From positions 1 through 64,000 of the forward strand of contig JADJBW010000002.1 in NCBI GenBank assembly GCA_016703525.1: a DNA stretch of 64,000 bases, written 5' to 3'. Under the pieces are notes generated by a model. It was not told the origin of the DNA and did no database searches. It was given only the letters and a program-made list of their open reading frames with translations. This DNA comes from Actinomycetota bacterium. Lineage in GTDB: Bacteria; Actinomycetota; Acidimicrobiia; Acidimicrobiales; Microtrichaceae. Shown piece after piece: positions 7,985-18,276 of the stretch; position 1 is the first letter of the stretch, and the number at the start of each line of letters is the position of its first letter. A program made the translations under genes and the position numbers.

Positions 7985-9085
7985 TCAGCTCAAGGGGTGG
8001 GCATCGAACCAGTCGAGGGCCAGTCCGGTGGCATCGACGGTGCGCGTGACGGGGCCGAGACGATCAACATCGACCGGGGAGCCGGGCCACGTGTGTCCGC
8101 CGCCCTTGACGCTGTAGAACTCGACCGAGATCCCGGGGTCGCAGTCGGCGAAGACCCAGTGCTCCACGTCGGGGGCGAGCTGTTCGACGGTCGGCGGCGT
8201 GGTGCAGCCACCGTTCTCGGCCCAGTTGGTCATGTTCGCCTTGGCGCCGGGCAGTCCGGCATTCGCCCCGGTCACGACGACACCGGCATCGGCGCCCTCG
8301 CCGTAGGGGACGACGCGATCGGCGGTGCCGTGGAACGCGACGACCGGTCTGGCGCAGTTGCGGGGCGGCACCTCCTCTGCGACGAGGGCGAGCGAGGCGA
8401 TGCGGTCGGGGTGTGTGCACGCGGTGATGGTCGCCTTCCAGGACCCGAGCGAGATCCCGGCGGCGTGAACCCGCTTCAGGTCGATGCAGTACGACGATCC
8501 GAGCAGGTCGATGACGGATGTCAGGAAGGCGTCGTCCTCGCCGACGCCCGCCATCTGCCACTGGCCGCCGACGCTGTCGGGCGTGGCGACGATGTAGCCC
8601 CGCGCCACGCCCTGCACGGGAAGCTGCGAGTAGGCGCTCTGTTGGATGGCGTTCGATCCGGAACCGTGGAGGTTGAGGATCAGGCCGGCGGGATGCTCGG
8701 CATCGACGGTCGCCGGCACGGCCAGCCGATACGAGCGCTCCGTGCCACCGACGTCGAGCGTGACGACCGACTCGGGCGCGCCCGGCGTGGTGTCGTCGGG
8801 GTTCGGCGCGGCACATCCGTCGCTGAGCCGCGCCTGCGCCGCGGACCCGGCCGCCTCGGTCGTCGAGCCGGCGGCCGAGACGTTCGGGATCGACGACGGC
8901 GCTGCCGCGTCGGCCGATGTCGTGGTTGTGGTCGCGGTTGTAGTCGATGGCCGGCTCGCCACCTGCGGCGCGCGCGTCGAGCACGACGCGAGGACGGCGG
9001 CCGTCGCGAGAGCCGCGAGGGCGAATGCAACGGTCGTCCGGACGCCGACGCGGCCGTCTGCCAGCGAACCCCTCGCAGCGGTCAC
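7985..9085 (-). CDS. Secreted esterase lipoprotein (LpqC / PHB-depolymerase-like)
   Basis: A 366-aa alpha/beta hydrolase exported as a lipoprotein. The signal peptide ends in AAVLASCST (lipobox LASC), and a Ser/Thr-rich linker follows. The catalytic core shows LILNLHGSGSNA (oxyanion region), HAAGISLGS (GxSxG nucleophile), FHGTADRVVPY (Asp region) and KGGGHTWPG (His). This matches the LpqC/feruloyl-esterase/polyhydroxybutyrate-depolymerase family; the true substrate is unknown. The start is GTG 9085, right after the TGA of the upstream scramblase-like gene (9089-9087), so the two are translationally close and probably one operon. Confidence 0.85.
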   Translation of the reverse strand: MTAARGSLADGRVGVRTTVAFALAALATAAVLASCSTRAPQVASRPSTTTATTTTTSADAAAPSSIPNVSAAGSTTEAAGSAAQARLSDGCAAPNPDDTTPGAPESVVTLDVGGTERSYRLAVPATVDAEHPAGLILNLHGSGSNAIQQSAYSQLPVQGVARGYIVATPDSVGGQWQMAGVGEDDAFLTSVIDLLGSSYCIDLKRVHAAGISLGSWKATITACTHPDRIASLALVAEEVPPRNCARPVVAFHGTADRVVPYGEGADAGVVVTGANAGLPGAKANMTNWAENGGCTTPPTVEQLAPDVEHWVFADCDPGISVEFYSVKGGGHTWPGSPVDVDRLGPVTRTVDATGLALDWFDAHPLS

Positions 9086-9086
9086 C

Positions 9087-9944
9087 TCAGCCGAGCCCGC
9101 GCGAGTCCTGCTTGAGCGCCGTGTCGATCGACAATGCCGAGGCAACAACGAGCGAGAGTAGCGGCTGGGGCAGGTCGGGCCGATGGACGCGCAGCACGTA
9201 GTTGTCGGCGGTGGTGAACATCGTCTTCGCGAGCCCCTCCCACGTCTTGGTGACGCGGGCGATCTCGGTTTCGGTCTCGTCGTGGATCGCGAAATCCCAC
9301 GCCCGCCAGTTCTGGGCGTTGATCGAACCGATCCGCTGGCCATCGACGATGAAGCCGAACCGGATCTTGCCGAACATGTTCTCCTGGACGATCCGCCCCA
9401 CTTCCCGGTCCGACGGGTCCGACACGACGACCGTCGACTTGAACACCTTGCCCGGGCGGGTGAGCCGCAGCACCAGTTGACCAGTCGCATCGGTGATGTC
9501 GAGGCGGTGCGTCATGAACTGATCGAGCGAGGTCAGGACTCGCAGCGCCTTCTTGACCGCGCTCTGGCCGACCTGGTTGACCGCCGCGATCTGCTGACCG
9601 TGCTGGTCGAATACGGCGTACTGACTGTTGACCTCGATCAGCTTCGCCTTCTGGTTGACGACGAGGACCGGCTCACCGAACAGCCCGCCCGGACCGGTCC
9701 ATCCGGCGCCGGCCGCTCCGGACCGCTGGTCCGACTTGGCGACCTGCGCGCGGATGCGGTCGGGGTTCGGCGCGGAGTCGACGGTGAGCGCTCGATCGAT
9801 CGAATCGCTGAGCGATCGCTGCATGGCGTCGGTCGACTGGACGCCGTTGCTCGACACGTGGTCGGTCCACGTGGTGCCGTCGAAGTATCGCTGCTCATGG
9901 CGGGCGGTGGGGTCGGCGTACCAACCGGAAGGAGTCTCATTCAT
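9087..9944 (-). CDS. DUF2510 and scramblase/LURP-one-like protein
   Basis: A 285-aa protein with two parts. Residues 1-30 are a DUF2510 motif (SGWYADPTARHEQRYFDGTT followed by WTDHV), usual in actinobacterial membrane-associated proteins. From about residue 80 comes a phospholipid-scramblase/LURP-one barrel (LVVNQKAKLIEVNSQYAVFD, MTHRLDITDATGQLVLRLTR, FGFIVDGQRIGSINA, YVLRVHRPDLPQP). No catalytic role is established for the bacterial members. ATG 9944 was chosen because a TAGCGT box (9957-9952) stands 7 nt upstream. The lipoprotein esterase follows at once. Confidence 0.8.
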   Translation of the reverse strand: MNETPSGWYADPTARHEQRYFDGTTWTDHVSSNGVQSTDAMQRSLSDSIDRALTVDSAPNPDRIRAQVAKSDQRSGAAGAGWTGPGGLFGEPVLVVNQKAKLIEVNSQYAVFDQHGQQIAAVNQVGQSAVKKALRVLTSLDQFMTHRLDITDATGQLVLRLTRPGKVFKSTVVVSDPSDREVGRIVQENMFGKIRFGFIVDGQRIGSINAQNWRAWDFAIHDETETEIARVTKTWEGLAKTMFTTADNYVLRVHRPDLPQPLLSLVVASALSIDTALKQDSRGLG

Positions 9945-9951
9945 CGCCGTC

Positions 9952-9957
9952 ACGCTA
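9952..9957 (-). promoter_or_regulatory. -10 box of the scramblase-like gene (leaderless)
   Basis: TAGCGT on the minus strand, 7 nt upstream of ATG 9944. Confidence 0.5.
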
Positions 9958-9981
9958 GCGACTTGCAGGGGCGGCACCTCG

Positions 9982-9987
9982 TAGGCT
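9982..9987 (+). promoter_or_regulatory. -10 box of the PPOX-like gene (leaderless)
   Basis: TAGGCT followed by CGCGGTC and ATG 9995: a 7-nt gap. It diverges from the scramblase-like gene promoter about 25 bp away. Confidence 0.5.
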
Positions 9988-9994
9988 CGCGGTC

Positions 9995-10495
9995 ATGGCG
10001 ACGTGGGGAGAGTTCGAGTCGGATGCTCCGGAATTGGCGCTGCGGGTGCGGCGATTGTTCGACGCCGGGCGGCACAAGACGATCGCGACACTGCGGGCCG
10101 ACGGATCGCCGCGGATATCGGGGATCGAGTGTGCGTTCGTCGATGGCGAGCTGCAATTCGGCTCGATGACCGGGTCGCGCAAGGGCGCCGACCTGCAGGC
10201 TGATCCTCGGTTTGCGCTGCACGGACCGACGGTGCACCCAGTGGACGGGAGCGAATCGGAATGGCCCGGCGAGGCCAAGGTCTCGGGACGAGCACGATTC
10301 GTCGGCCCGCTCCCCGGTCCTGCCGATGCCGACGGCGATGCCGATACCGAGGCCGATGCTCCCGCGCCCGAGGGCGACCTGTTCGTGGCCGACGTCGACT
10401 CGGTGGTTCTCACGTCGCTCGACCCGAGCGCCACCAAGCTCGTGATCGAATCGTGGTCGCCGGCCGGCGGGCTGCGGCGCGTCGAGCGGACCTGA
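9995..10495 (+). CDS. Pyridoxamine 5'-phosphate oxidase-like (split-barrel) protein
   Basis: A 166-aa flavin- or F420-binding split-barrel protein. The diagnostic start of the fold is HKTIATLRADGSPRISGIEC, then DGELQFGSMTGSRKGADLQA and DPRFALHG. Near the middle is an acidic Asp/Ala stretch (about residues 108-125) which looks like a linker. It ends DPSATKLVIESWSPAGGLRR. Members of this superfamily reduce or bind small cofactors; no substrate can be named here. The next gene, an AraC-type regulator, begins 9 bp later in the same direction. Confidence 0.8.
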   Translation: MATWGEFESDAPELALRVRRLFDAGRHKTIATLRADGSPRISGIECAFVDGELQFGSMTGSRKGADLQADPRFALHGPTVHPVDGSESEWPGEAKVSGRARFVGPLPGPADADGDADTEADAPAPEGDLFVADVDSVVLTSLDPSATKLVIESWSPAGGLRRVERT

Positions 10496-10504
10496 GCGCC
10501 GGAC

Positions 10505-10963
10505 ATGACGGGGCCCGGCGGCGGCCGTGACGCACGCGAGGCCAGGACGCTCGACGACCTGGCGCTGTTGCGCCGAGTGCGCGACCGGATCGACCGCGAC
10601 TACGAGCAGCCCCTTGATGTCGAGGCGCTCGCCAGGGCGGTGAACATGTCGGCCGGACACCTGAGCCGGCAGTTCCGCCGCGCCTACGGCGAGCCGCCGT
10701 ACAGCTATCTGATGACCCGCCGGATCGAGCGCGCGATGACGCTGCTCCGGCGCGGCGACATGAGCGTGACCGACGTGTGTTTCGCCGTGGGCTGTTCGTC
10801 GCTCGGCACGTTCAGCAGCCGGTTCACCGAGCTGGTCGGCGTCTCGCCGAGTGCGTATCGCCGCGCTCACGCGTCGGCGACCGAGGGGATGCCCGCCTGT
10901 GTCGCGCGGCAGATCACGCGGCCGGTCAGGAATCGAGAAGCATCGGAGCCCACCCATTCGTAG
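10505..10963 (+). CDS. AraC-family transcriptional regulator
   Basis: A 152-aa protein that is nearly all AraC-type double helix-turn-helix: LDVEALARAVNMSAGHLSRQ, FRRAYGEPPYSYLMTRRIER, then MSVTDVCFAVGCSSLGTFSS and RFTELVGVSPSAYRR. It lacks the N-terminal ligand-binding domain of classical AraC, a common short form in actinobacteria. It sits immediately upstream of a VOC-family gene, and this regulator-VOC pairing is frequent, so the VOC gene is its likely target. Confidence 0.9.
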   Translation: MTGPGGGRDAREARTLDDLALLRRVRDRIDRDYEQPLDVEALARAVNMSAGHLSRQFRRAYGEPPYSYLMTRRIERAMTLLRRGDMSVTDVCFAVGCSSLGTFSSRFTELVGVSPSAYRRAHASATEGMPACVARQITRPVRNREASEPTHS

Positions 10964-10966
10964 GGT
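10961..10966 (+). promoter_or_regulatory. -10 box of the VOC gene (leaderless)
   Basis: TAGGGT, then 7 nt, then ATG 10974. The box overlaps the end of the AraC-type gene. Confidence 0.5.
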
Positions 10967-10973
10967 CGTTCAC

Positions 10974-11390
10974 ATGAACCTCTCCATTCACACCACCTTC
11001 CTCCCGCACCTCGATCCGGAGGCCTCGCTGGCCTTCTATCGCGACATCCTCGGCTTCGAGGTCCGCAACGACGTGGGCTACGAGGGGATGCGCTGGATCA
11101 CGCTCGGTTCGGCGACACAGCCGGACGTGTCGCTCGTGATCGAGCCGCCCGCTGCGGACCCGGGAATCACCGACGACGAGCGGCGCCAGATCACCGAGAT
11201 GGTCGCGAAGGGCACGTTCGCCCGGATCCTGCTCGCGACCCCCGATGTCGACGCGACGTTTGCCGATCTGGTCGCCGCCGGTGTCGAGGTCGTGCAGGAA
11301 CCCATGGACATGCCGTACGGGGTTCGTGACTGCGCGGTGCGCGACCCGGCGGGCAACCTGTTGCGCATTCAGCAGCACCCGGCCGCCTGA
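10974..11390 (+). CDS. VOC-family (glyoxalase/bleomycin-resistance-like) protein
   Basis: A 138-aa vicinal-oxygen-chelate protein. The two beta-alpha-beta-beta-beta modules are visible: LDPEASLAFYRDILGFEVRN and GMRWITLG in the first, ARILLATPDVDATFADLVAA and GVRDCAVRDPAGNLLRIQQ in the second. VOC proteins bind a metal and either isomerise, dioxygenate or sequester small molecules; the substrate cannot be told from sequence. It lies directly downstream of an AraC-type regulator and upstream of a UvrA-like ATPase, all on the plus strand. Confidence 0.87.
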   Translation: MNLSIHTTFLPHLDPEASLAFYRDILGFEVRNDVGYEGMRWITLGSATQPDVSLVIEPPAADPGITDDERRQITEMVAKGTFARILLATPDVDATFADLVAAGVEVVQEPMDMPYGVRDCAVRDPAGNLLRIQQHPAA

Positions 11391-11445
11391 TCGGCGCCGA
11401 GCCGCACCATCCGAACCCGAACGCCGGGCACCCCCAGGAGATTCG

Positions 11446-13800
<2,355 letters not shown>

Positions 13801-13814
13801 GCCAGACTGCGCCC

Positions 13815-14849
13815 ATGACCGACTTGGGAATGATCGGATTGGGCCGGATGGGCGCCGCGATGGTGGGGCGACTGCGCAGCGCGCAGCACCGCTGTGTCGT
13901 GTACGACGTCGACCGCACCACAACGCAGCGGGTCGCGGACGCGACGGGATCGGTCGCCGCCGTCGGCATCGCCGACCTCGTGCGATCGCTCGAGGCGCCC
14001 CGTGCCGTGTGGATCATGGTGCCCTCGGCCTTCGTCGACTCGGTCATCGCGGAGCTCGCGACCGAGCTCGAGCCGGGCGACACGGTGATCGACGGCGGCA
14101 ACAGTCACTACCCCGACGACATCCGTCGATCCGAGGCGCTGTCTGCGGCGGGGCTGCACTACGTGGACGTGGGCACCAGCGGCGGGGTGTTCGGCGGTGA
14201 GCGTGGCTACTGCCTGATGGTGGGCGGCGAGCACGAGCCCGTGGAGCGGCTGGCGCCGGTCTTCGAGTGCCTCGCCCCCGGGCTCGATGCGGCGCCGCGC
14301 ACACCGGGACGTTCGGGCGATCCGACGCCCGAGGAGCGCGGCTGGTTGCACTGCGGACCGGCCGGAGCCGGGCACTTCGTGAAGATGGTCCACAACGGCA
14401 TCGAGTACGGGTTGATGGCGGCGTACGCCGAGGGCCTCAACATCCTCCGTCACGCCGGGGTCGGCGATGCCGACCACGCGAAGGATGCCGAGACGAGCCC
14501 GCTCGAACACCCCGAGCTCTACGGGTACCGGCTTGATCTGCCGGCGATCACCGAGCTGTGGCGTCGAGGTTCGGTTGTGTCGTCGTGGTTGCTGGACCTG
14601 ACGGCAGCCGGTTTTGCGGCGGACGGTGCCGACCTCAGCGGCTACAGCGGACGCGTCTCGGACTCGGGCGAGGGGCGCTGGACGGTCCAGGCCGCGATCG
14701 ACGAGGGCGTCCCCGCTCACGTGCTGTCGGCCGCGTTGTACAGCCGCTTCGCTTCACGCGGCGAGGCCGACTTCGGCGATCGGGTGCTGTCGATGATGCG
14801 CAAGCAGTTCGGCGGACACGCCGAGGTGCACCCCGAGGCGGCGTCATGA
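13815..14849 (+). CDS. gnd: 6-phosphogluconate dehydrogenase, decarboxylating (NAD-type short form)
   Basis: This enzyme converts 6-phosphogluconate to ribulose 5-phosphate with CO2 release. At 344 aa it belongs to the short class rather than the 470-aa dimeric class. It shows the Rossmann motif MIGLGRMGAAM at the N-terminus, VIDGGNSHYPDD, DVGTSGGVFGG (substrate loop) and GAGHFVKMVHNGIEYG with the catalytic Lys and neighbouring Asn. The TGA overlaps the ATG of the glucose-6-phosphate dehydrogenase gene (ATGA at 14846-14849), so the two pentose-phosphate genes are translationally coupled. Confidence 0.93.
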   Translation: MTDLGMIGLGRMGAAMVGRLRSAQHRCVVYDVDRTTTQRVADATGSVAAVGIADLVRSLEAPRAVWIMVPSAFVDSVIAELATELEPGDTVIDGGNSHYPDDIRRSEALSAAGLHYVDVGTSGGVFGGERGYCLMVGGEHEPVERLAPVFECLAPGLDAAPRTPGRSGDPTPEERGWLHCGPAGAGHFVKMVHNGIEYGLMAAYAEGLNILRHAGVGDADHAKDAETSPLEHPELYGYRLDLPAITELWRRGSVVSSWLLDLTAAGFAADGADLSGYSGRVSDSGEGRWTVQAAIDEGVPAHVLSAALYSRFASRGEADFGDRVLSMMRKQFGGHAEVHPEAAS

Positions 14850-16274
14850 GCGATGTCGCCGCCGTGGAACGCCCCGCCGATTCGACCGGCGCCGACGCGC
14901 TCGTGCTCTTCGGCGCGACCGGCGACCTGGCGAAGCGGAAGCTGTTTTCGCCTCGAGTGCCCGGTGATCGGGGTGGCTCGCAGCGAATGGCACGACCAGG
15001 AGTTCCGCGATCACGCACGCGGCGCGGTGCTGGCCGCGTGGCCCGACGTTCCGGCCGAGGTGCTCGACCGGCTCTGCGGCCGACTCCACCTCGTGACGGG
15101 CGACTACGGGCAGCTGTCGACCTTCGACGCCCTCGCGACCACGCTGGCCGAGCACGGCGCCCGACTCCCGGTCCACTACCTCGCCATCCCTCCGGCGCTG
15201 TTCCCCACCGTGGTCGAGTCGCTCTCCCTCGCCGGGCTCACGACCTCGTCTCGGCTCGTGGTCGAGAAGCCGTTCGGCCGCGACCTCGCGTCGGCCCGGG
15301 AGCTCAATCGCGTGCTGCACGCTCACCTCGACGAGTCGCAGGTGTTCCGTATCGACCACTACCTGGGCAAGGAGTCGGTCGAGGATCTGCTCGTGTTCCG
15401 CTTCACCAACTCGATGTTCGAGCCGCTGTGGAACCGCAACCACGTCGAGTCGGTGCAGATCACGATGGCGGAGTCGATCGGGGTCGAGGGTCGCGGCTCG
15501 TTCTACGACTCGGTCGGAGCGCTGCGCGACGTGGTCCAGAATCACCTGCTCCAGGTGGTCGCGTTGCTGGCGATGGAACCGCCGGTCGGCCCCGAGCCGA
15601 AACACCTGGCCGACGAGAAGGTCAAGGTGTTCGCCGCGATGAGGCCGCTCGACTGCGCGTCGCTGGTCCGCGGGCAGTACGCCGGCTACCTCGACGAACC
15701 AGGGGTAGCGCCGGGGTCGACCACCGAGACCTACGTGGCGGCCCGCTTCGAGATCGATTCCTGGCGCTGGGCCGGCGTGCCGTTCTTCGTGCGTGCGGGC
15801 AAGGGTCTCGCCGCGTCGGCAACCGAGGCCGTCGTCGTGCTGCGCGAACCTCCACAGCAGCTCTTCAACGAGTCGGGCCCGCCGGGACCGGCGCGGAATC
15901 TGTTGCGGTTCGTGCTGGGCCGAAACGATGGAGTGACGTTCACGCTCAACGCCAAGGCTCCGGGGCCCGAGCTCGATTCGCAGCCGGTCGACATCTCGGT
16001 CGACTTCGCGTCCGCGCTCGGCCGTCGCGCCGAGGCGTACGAGCGGCTACTCGGCGACGCGATCGATGGCAACCCCCGCCGGTTCGGCCGCGAGGACATG
16101 GTTGAGGAGACGTGGCGAGTCCTGCAGCCGGCCCTCGACCGCCCCGGCCCGGTGTACCCGTACGCCATGGGTTCATGGGGACCGGCCGAGGCCGATGCGG
16201 TGCCGAGCGGCCCGGGTTGGCTGCCGCCCAAGGCAGCGCCATCGGGTGGCGTGGCGCCCGGGTCGGGCCTCTAG
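14846..16274 (+). pseudogene. zwf: Glucose-6-phosphate dehydrogenase, N-terminal deletion and frameshift
   Basis: The start ATG 14846 gives MSDVAAVERPADSTGAD, then the cofactor motif LVLFGATGDLAKRKLF. The frame is then lost near 14945. The rest is in another frame from LECPVIGVARSEWHDQEF onward: VEKPFGRD, the substrate/catalytic motif RIDHYLGKESVEDLL, FEPLWNRNHVESVQITMAES and WRWAGVPFFVRAGK. The conserved segment that normally follows KRKLF (PALY and the first helix, roughly 8-12 residues) is absent, so this is a small deletion plus frameshift, not only one missing base. Coupled to gnd by a 4-bp overlap. It is either a real lesion or an assembly error; the remainder is well conserved. Confidence 0.85.
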
Positions 16275-16316
16275 CGTGTTCGGGTTCACATCCCGCCGAC
16301 GCTGATCGAGGCCGAC

Positions 16317-17351
16317 ATGAGCAAGACCAACCCGGGCAACTTCTTCGAGGACTTCGAACTCGGACAGACGATCGACCACGCGACGCCCCGCACGATCACC
16401 GAGGGCGACCGTGCCCTGTACGGCTCGCTGTATCCCACCCGCTTCTCGCTCCCGTCGTCGGCGCCGTTCGCCGCCCAGTGCGGCCTCGTCGGTGCGCCGG
16501 TCGAGGAGCTCATCGGGTTCCACATCGCGTTCGGCAAGACGGTGCCCGACATCTCGCTCAACGCCGTCGCCAACCTCGGCTACGCCGAGTGCCGGTTCCA
16601 TCGGCCGCTCACGCCGGGCGACACGCTGCGCACCAGCTCCGAGGTCATCGGCCTCAAGGAGAACTCGAACGGCAAGTCGGGCGTGGTGTACGTGCGGTCG
16701 ACAGCGGTCGATCAGCACGGCGCGGTGGCGATCGACTGGGCGCGGTGGGTCATGGTGCACAAGCGCGATCACTCGGCCCCGGCGCCAGCGACGGTGGTGC
16801 CCGACCTGGCGGCGGCCGTCGCGGCGTCGGACCTGATCGTGCCCGACGGGCTCGACTTCACCGGGTACGACTTCGCCGCGGCGGGTGAACCGCATCGCTT
16901 CGACGACTACGAGGTCGGCGAGAAGATCGACCACGTCGACGGCGTCACCCTCACCGACGCCGAGCACATGATGGCGACCCGCCTGTGGCAGAACACGGCG
17001 AAGGTCCACTTCAACACCGAGGCGCGGCCCGACGGGTCGCGGCTGATCTACGGCGGTCACGTCATTTCGATGGCCCGCGCTCTGTCGTTCAACGGCCTCG
17101 CGAACGCGCAGCTCGTCGCGGCGATCAACGCGGGGGCACACACCGCCCCGGCGTTCGCCGGCGACACGGTGTACGCGTGGTCCGAGGTGCTCGACAAGGC
17201 CGACACGCCAGCGCCGGGTGTGGGGGCGCTTCGCCTTCGACTCGTCGCGACCAAGGGCCGCGACGAGTCGATGACGCTGCGGGGAGACGACGGCAAGTAC
17301 GCGTCGGTCGTGCTGCTCGACCTCGACATCTGGGCGCTCTGCCCGCGCTGA
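16317..17351 (+). CDS. MaoC-family double-hotdog dehydratase (mesaconyl-CoA hydratase-like)
   Basis: 344 aa with two MaoC/hotdog repeats. The first has FFEDFELGQTIDHATPRTIT and GDRALYGSLYPTRFSLPSS. The second has DDYEVGEKIDHVDGVTLTDA, EHMMATRLWQNTAKVHFN and YGGHVISMARALSFNGLANA. Length and layout match the beta-methylmalyl/mesaconyl-CoA hydratase type, which adds water to enoyl-CoA thioesters. The exact substrate is an inference. The start ATG 16317 lies 42 bp after the zwf stop in the same direction. Confidence 0.82.
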   Translation: MSKTNPGNFFEDFELGQTIDHATPRTITEGDRALYGSLYPTRFSLPSSAPFAAQCGLVGAPVEELIGFHIAFGKTVPDISLNAVANLGYAECRFHRPLTPGDTLRTSSEVIGLKENSNGKSGVVYVRSTAVDQHGAVAIDWARWVMVHKRDHSAPAPATVVPDLAAAVAASDLIVPDGLDFTGYDFAAAGEPHRFDDYEVGEKIDHVDGVTLTDAEHMMATRLWQNTAKVHFNTEARPDGSRLIYGGHVISMARALSFNGLANAQLVAAINAGAHTAPAFAGDTVYAWSEVLDKADTPAPGVGALRLRLVATKGRDESMTLRGDDGKYASVVLLDLDIWALCPR

Positions 17352-17360
17352 GCGCGTCGG

Positions 17361-17846
17361 TCAGCCCTCGAACGCCGAGCCGGTCTCGAGCAGCGTCTTG
17401 AGGTCGCTGAGGATCCACGGCCAACCGCCGCCGCCCTGAGCGAGGGGAACCTCCGACCCGCCGACCTGTGCGCCGTGGGTGGGCGCGCCCGTCACGTCGT
17501 GCGTGACGGTCAGAGCGCACATGCCGGGGTGCTCCTCGTGGATCTCCCAGGTGAGCGTCGTGTAGGGCTCGGCCAGGAGTTCCGGCGAGAAGTGCATCTT
17601 CCACGTCTGCACGAGCTTGTTCGGCGGGTCGCACTCGACGACCTCGCCGTCGACGACGATGTCGGGTGCGCCGAAGTCACGCATCTCCTTGGTCGACTCG
17701 GCCTCGTAGCGCCCGCCGGCCGTGAGCTCGTAGTGGGCCGGGCCTCGGTAGCCGTAACGCGCCGTCCATTCGGGGGTGGTGATCGCCTCCCAGATCTTCT
17801 CGGCGGTCGCCCGGATGTAGATGCGGTGTACCTGGGTCGTGGTCAT
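17361..17846 (-). CDS. SRPBCC/AHSA1-family protein
   Basis: A 161-aa START-like fold protein of the activator-of-Hsp90-ATPase type. It shows HRIYIRATAEKIWEAITTPE and WTARYGYRGP at the start and WKMHFSPELLAEPYTTLTWE in the middle. A C-terminal amphipathic helix region (WPWILSDLKTLLET) closes the cavity. Members bind hydrophobic ligands; function here is unknown. Its ATG overlaps the stop of the ArsR gene by 4 bp (17843-17846), a very common ArsR-SRPBCC operon in actinobacteria. Confidence 0.88.
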   Translation of the reverse strand: MTTTQVHRIYIRATAEKIWEAITTPEWTARYGYRGPAHYELTAGGRYEAESTKEMRDFGAPDIVVDGEVVECDPPNKLVQTWKMHFSPELLAEPYTTLTWEIHEEHPGMCALTVTHDVTGAPTHGAQVGGSEVPLAQGGGGWPWILSDLKTLLETGSAFEG

Positions 17847-18163
17847 GGCTGCTCCAGTTGGTGTTTGAGATCCGCGAGCGCGCGTGCCTGCGGTTCGGTG
17901 AACTTGTCGATCCAGCGGTCGTGAATCAGCCGAATGGGCACGACGTTGAGGAAGTGGTGCTTCTCGCGCCCGACCTTTCGGGTCGTCACGAGTCCCGCCT
18001 CTTCGAGGGCCTTCAGATGCTTCATGACCCCGAAGCGCGTCATCTCGGCGCCCTCCTCCAGCGCGGTGAGCGTCTGCCCATCGCGTTCGAAGAGGCGATC
18101 GAGGAGCCGCCGCCGGGTTGGATCAGCGAGCGCCTTGAACACGAGATCGTCGTCGCCGCTCAC
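17843..18163 (-). CDS. ArsR-family repressor
   Basis: A 106-aa winged helix-turn-helix protein (FKALADPTRRRLLDRLFERD, MTRFGVMKHLKALEEAGLVT, TRKVGREKHHFLN). It lacks the metal-binding CxC of classical ArsR, as usual for the class that pairs with SRPBCC genes. GTG 18163 is chosen because a near-consensus promoter, TTGACA-18-TATTGT, ends 6 nt upstream, so the mRNA is leaderless; an upstream in-frame ATG at 18286 would lie outside this promoter. A 16-bp inverted repeat fills the promoter spacer and is the probable autorepression site. Confidence 0.9.
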   Translation of the reverse strand: MSGDDDLVFKALADPTRRRLLDRLFERDGQTLTALEEGAEMTRFGVMKHLKALEEAGLVTTRKVGREKHHFLNVVPIRLIHDRWIDKFTEPQARALADLKHQLEQP

Positions 18164-18169
18164 GCATCG

Positions 18170-18199
18170 ACAATAGGTGACCAACAGGTCACATGTCAA
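18170..18199 (-). promoter_or_regulatory. Promoter of the ArsR-SRPBCC operon
   Basis: On the minus strand, TTGACA (18199-18194), an 18-nt spacer, then TATTGT (18175-18170), followed 6 nt later by GTG 18163. This is the best vegetative promoter in the window. Confidence 0.8.
18177..18192. promoter_or_regulatory. Inverted-repeat operator in the arsR promoter spacer
   Basis: GTGACC-AACA-GGTCAC is a perfect 6-bp inverted repeat with a 4-bp centre. It lies exactly between the -35 and -10 boxes of the ArsR promoter, the expected place for autorepression. Confidence 0.7.
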
Positions 18200-18276
18200 C
18201 GGACTCCGTTGCCCGCGTGCGGTACGTTCTGCGAGCACGCGGCCGACGATGGCCGCGCCGATCGCGAGGAGTCGCA

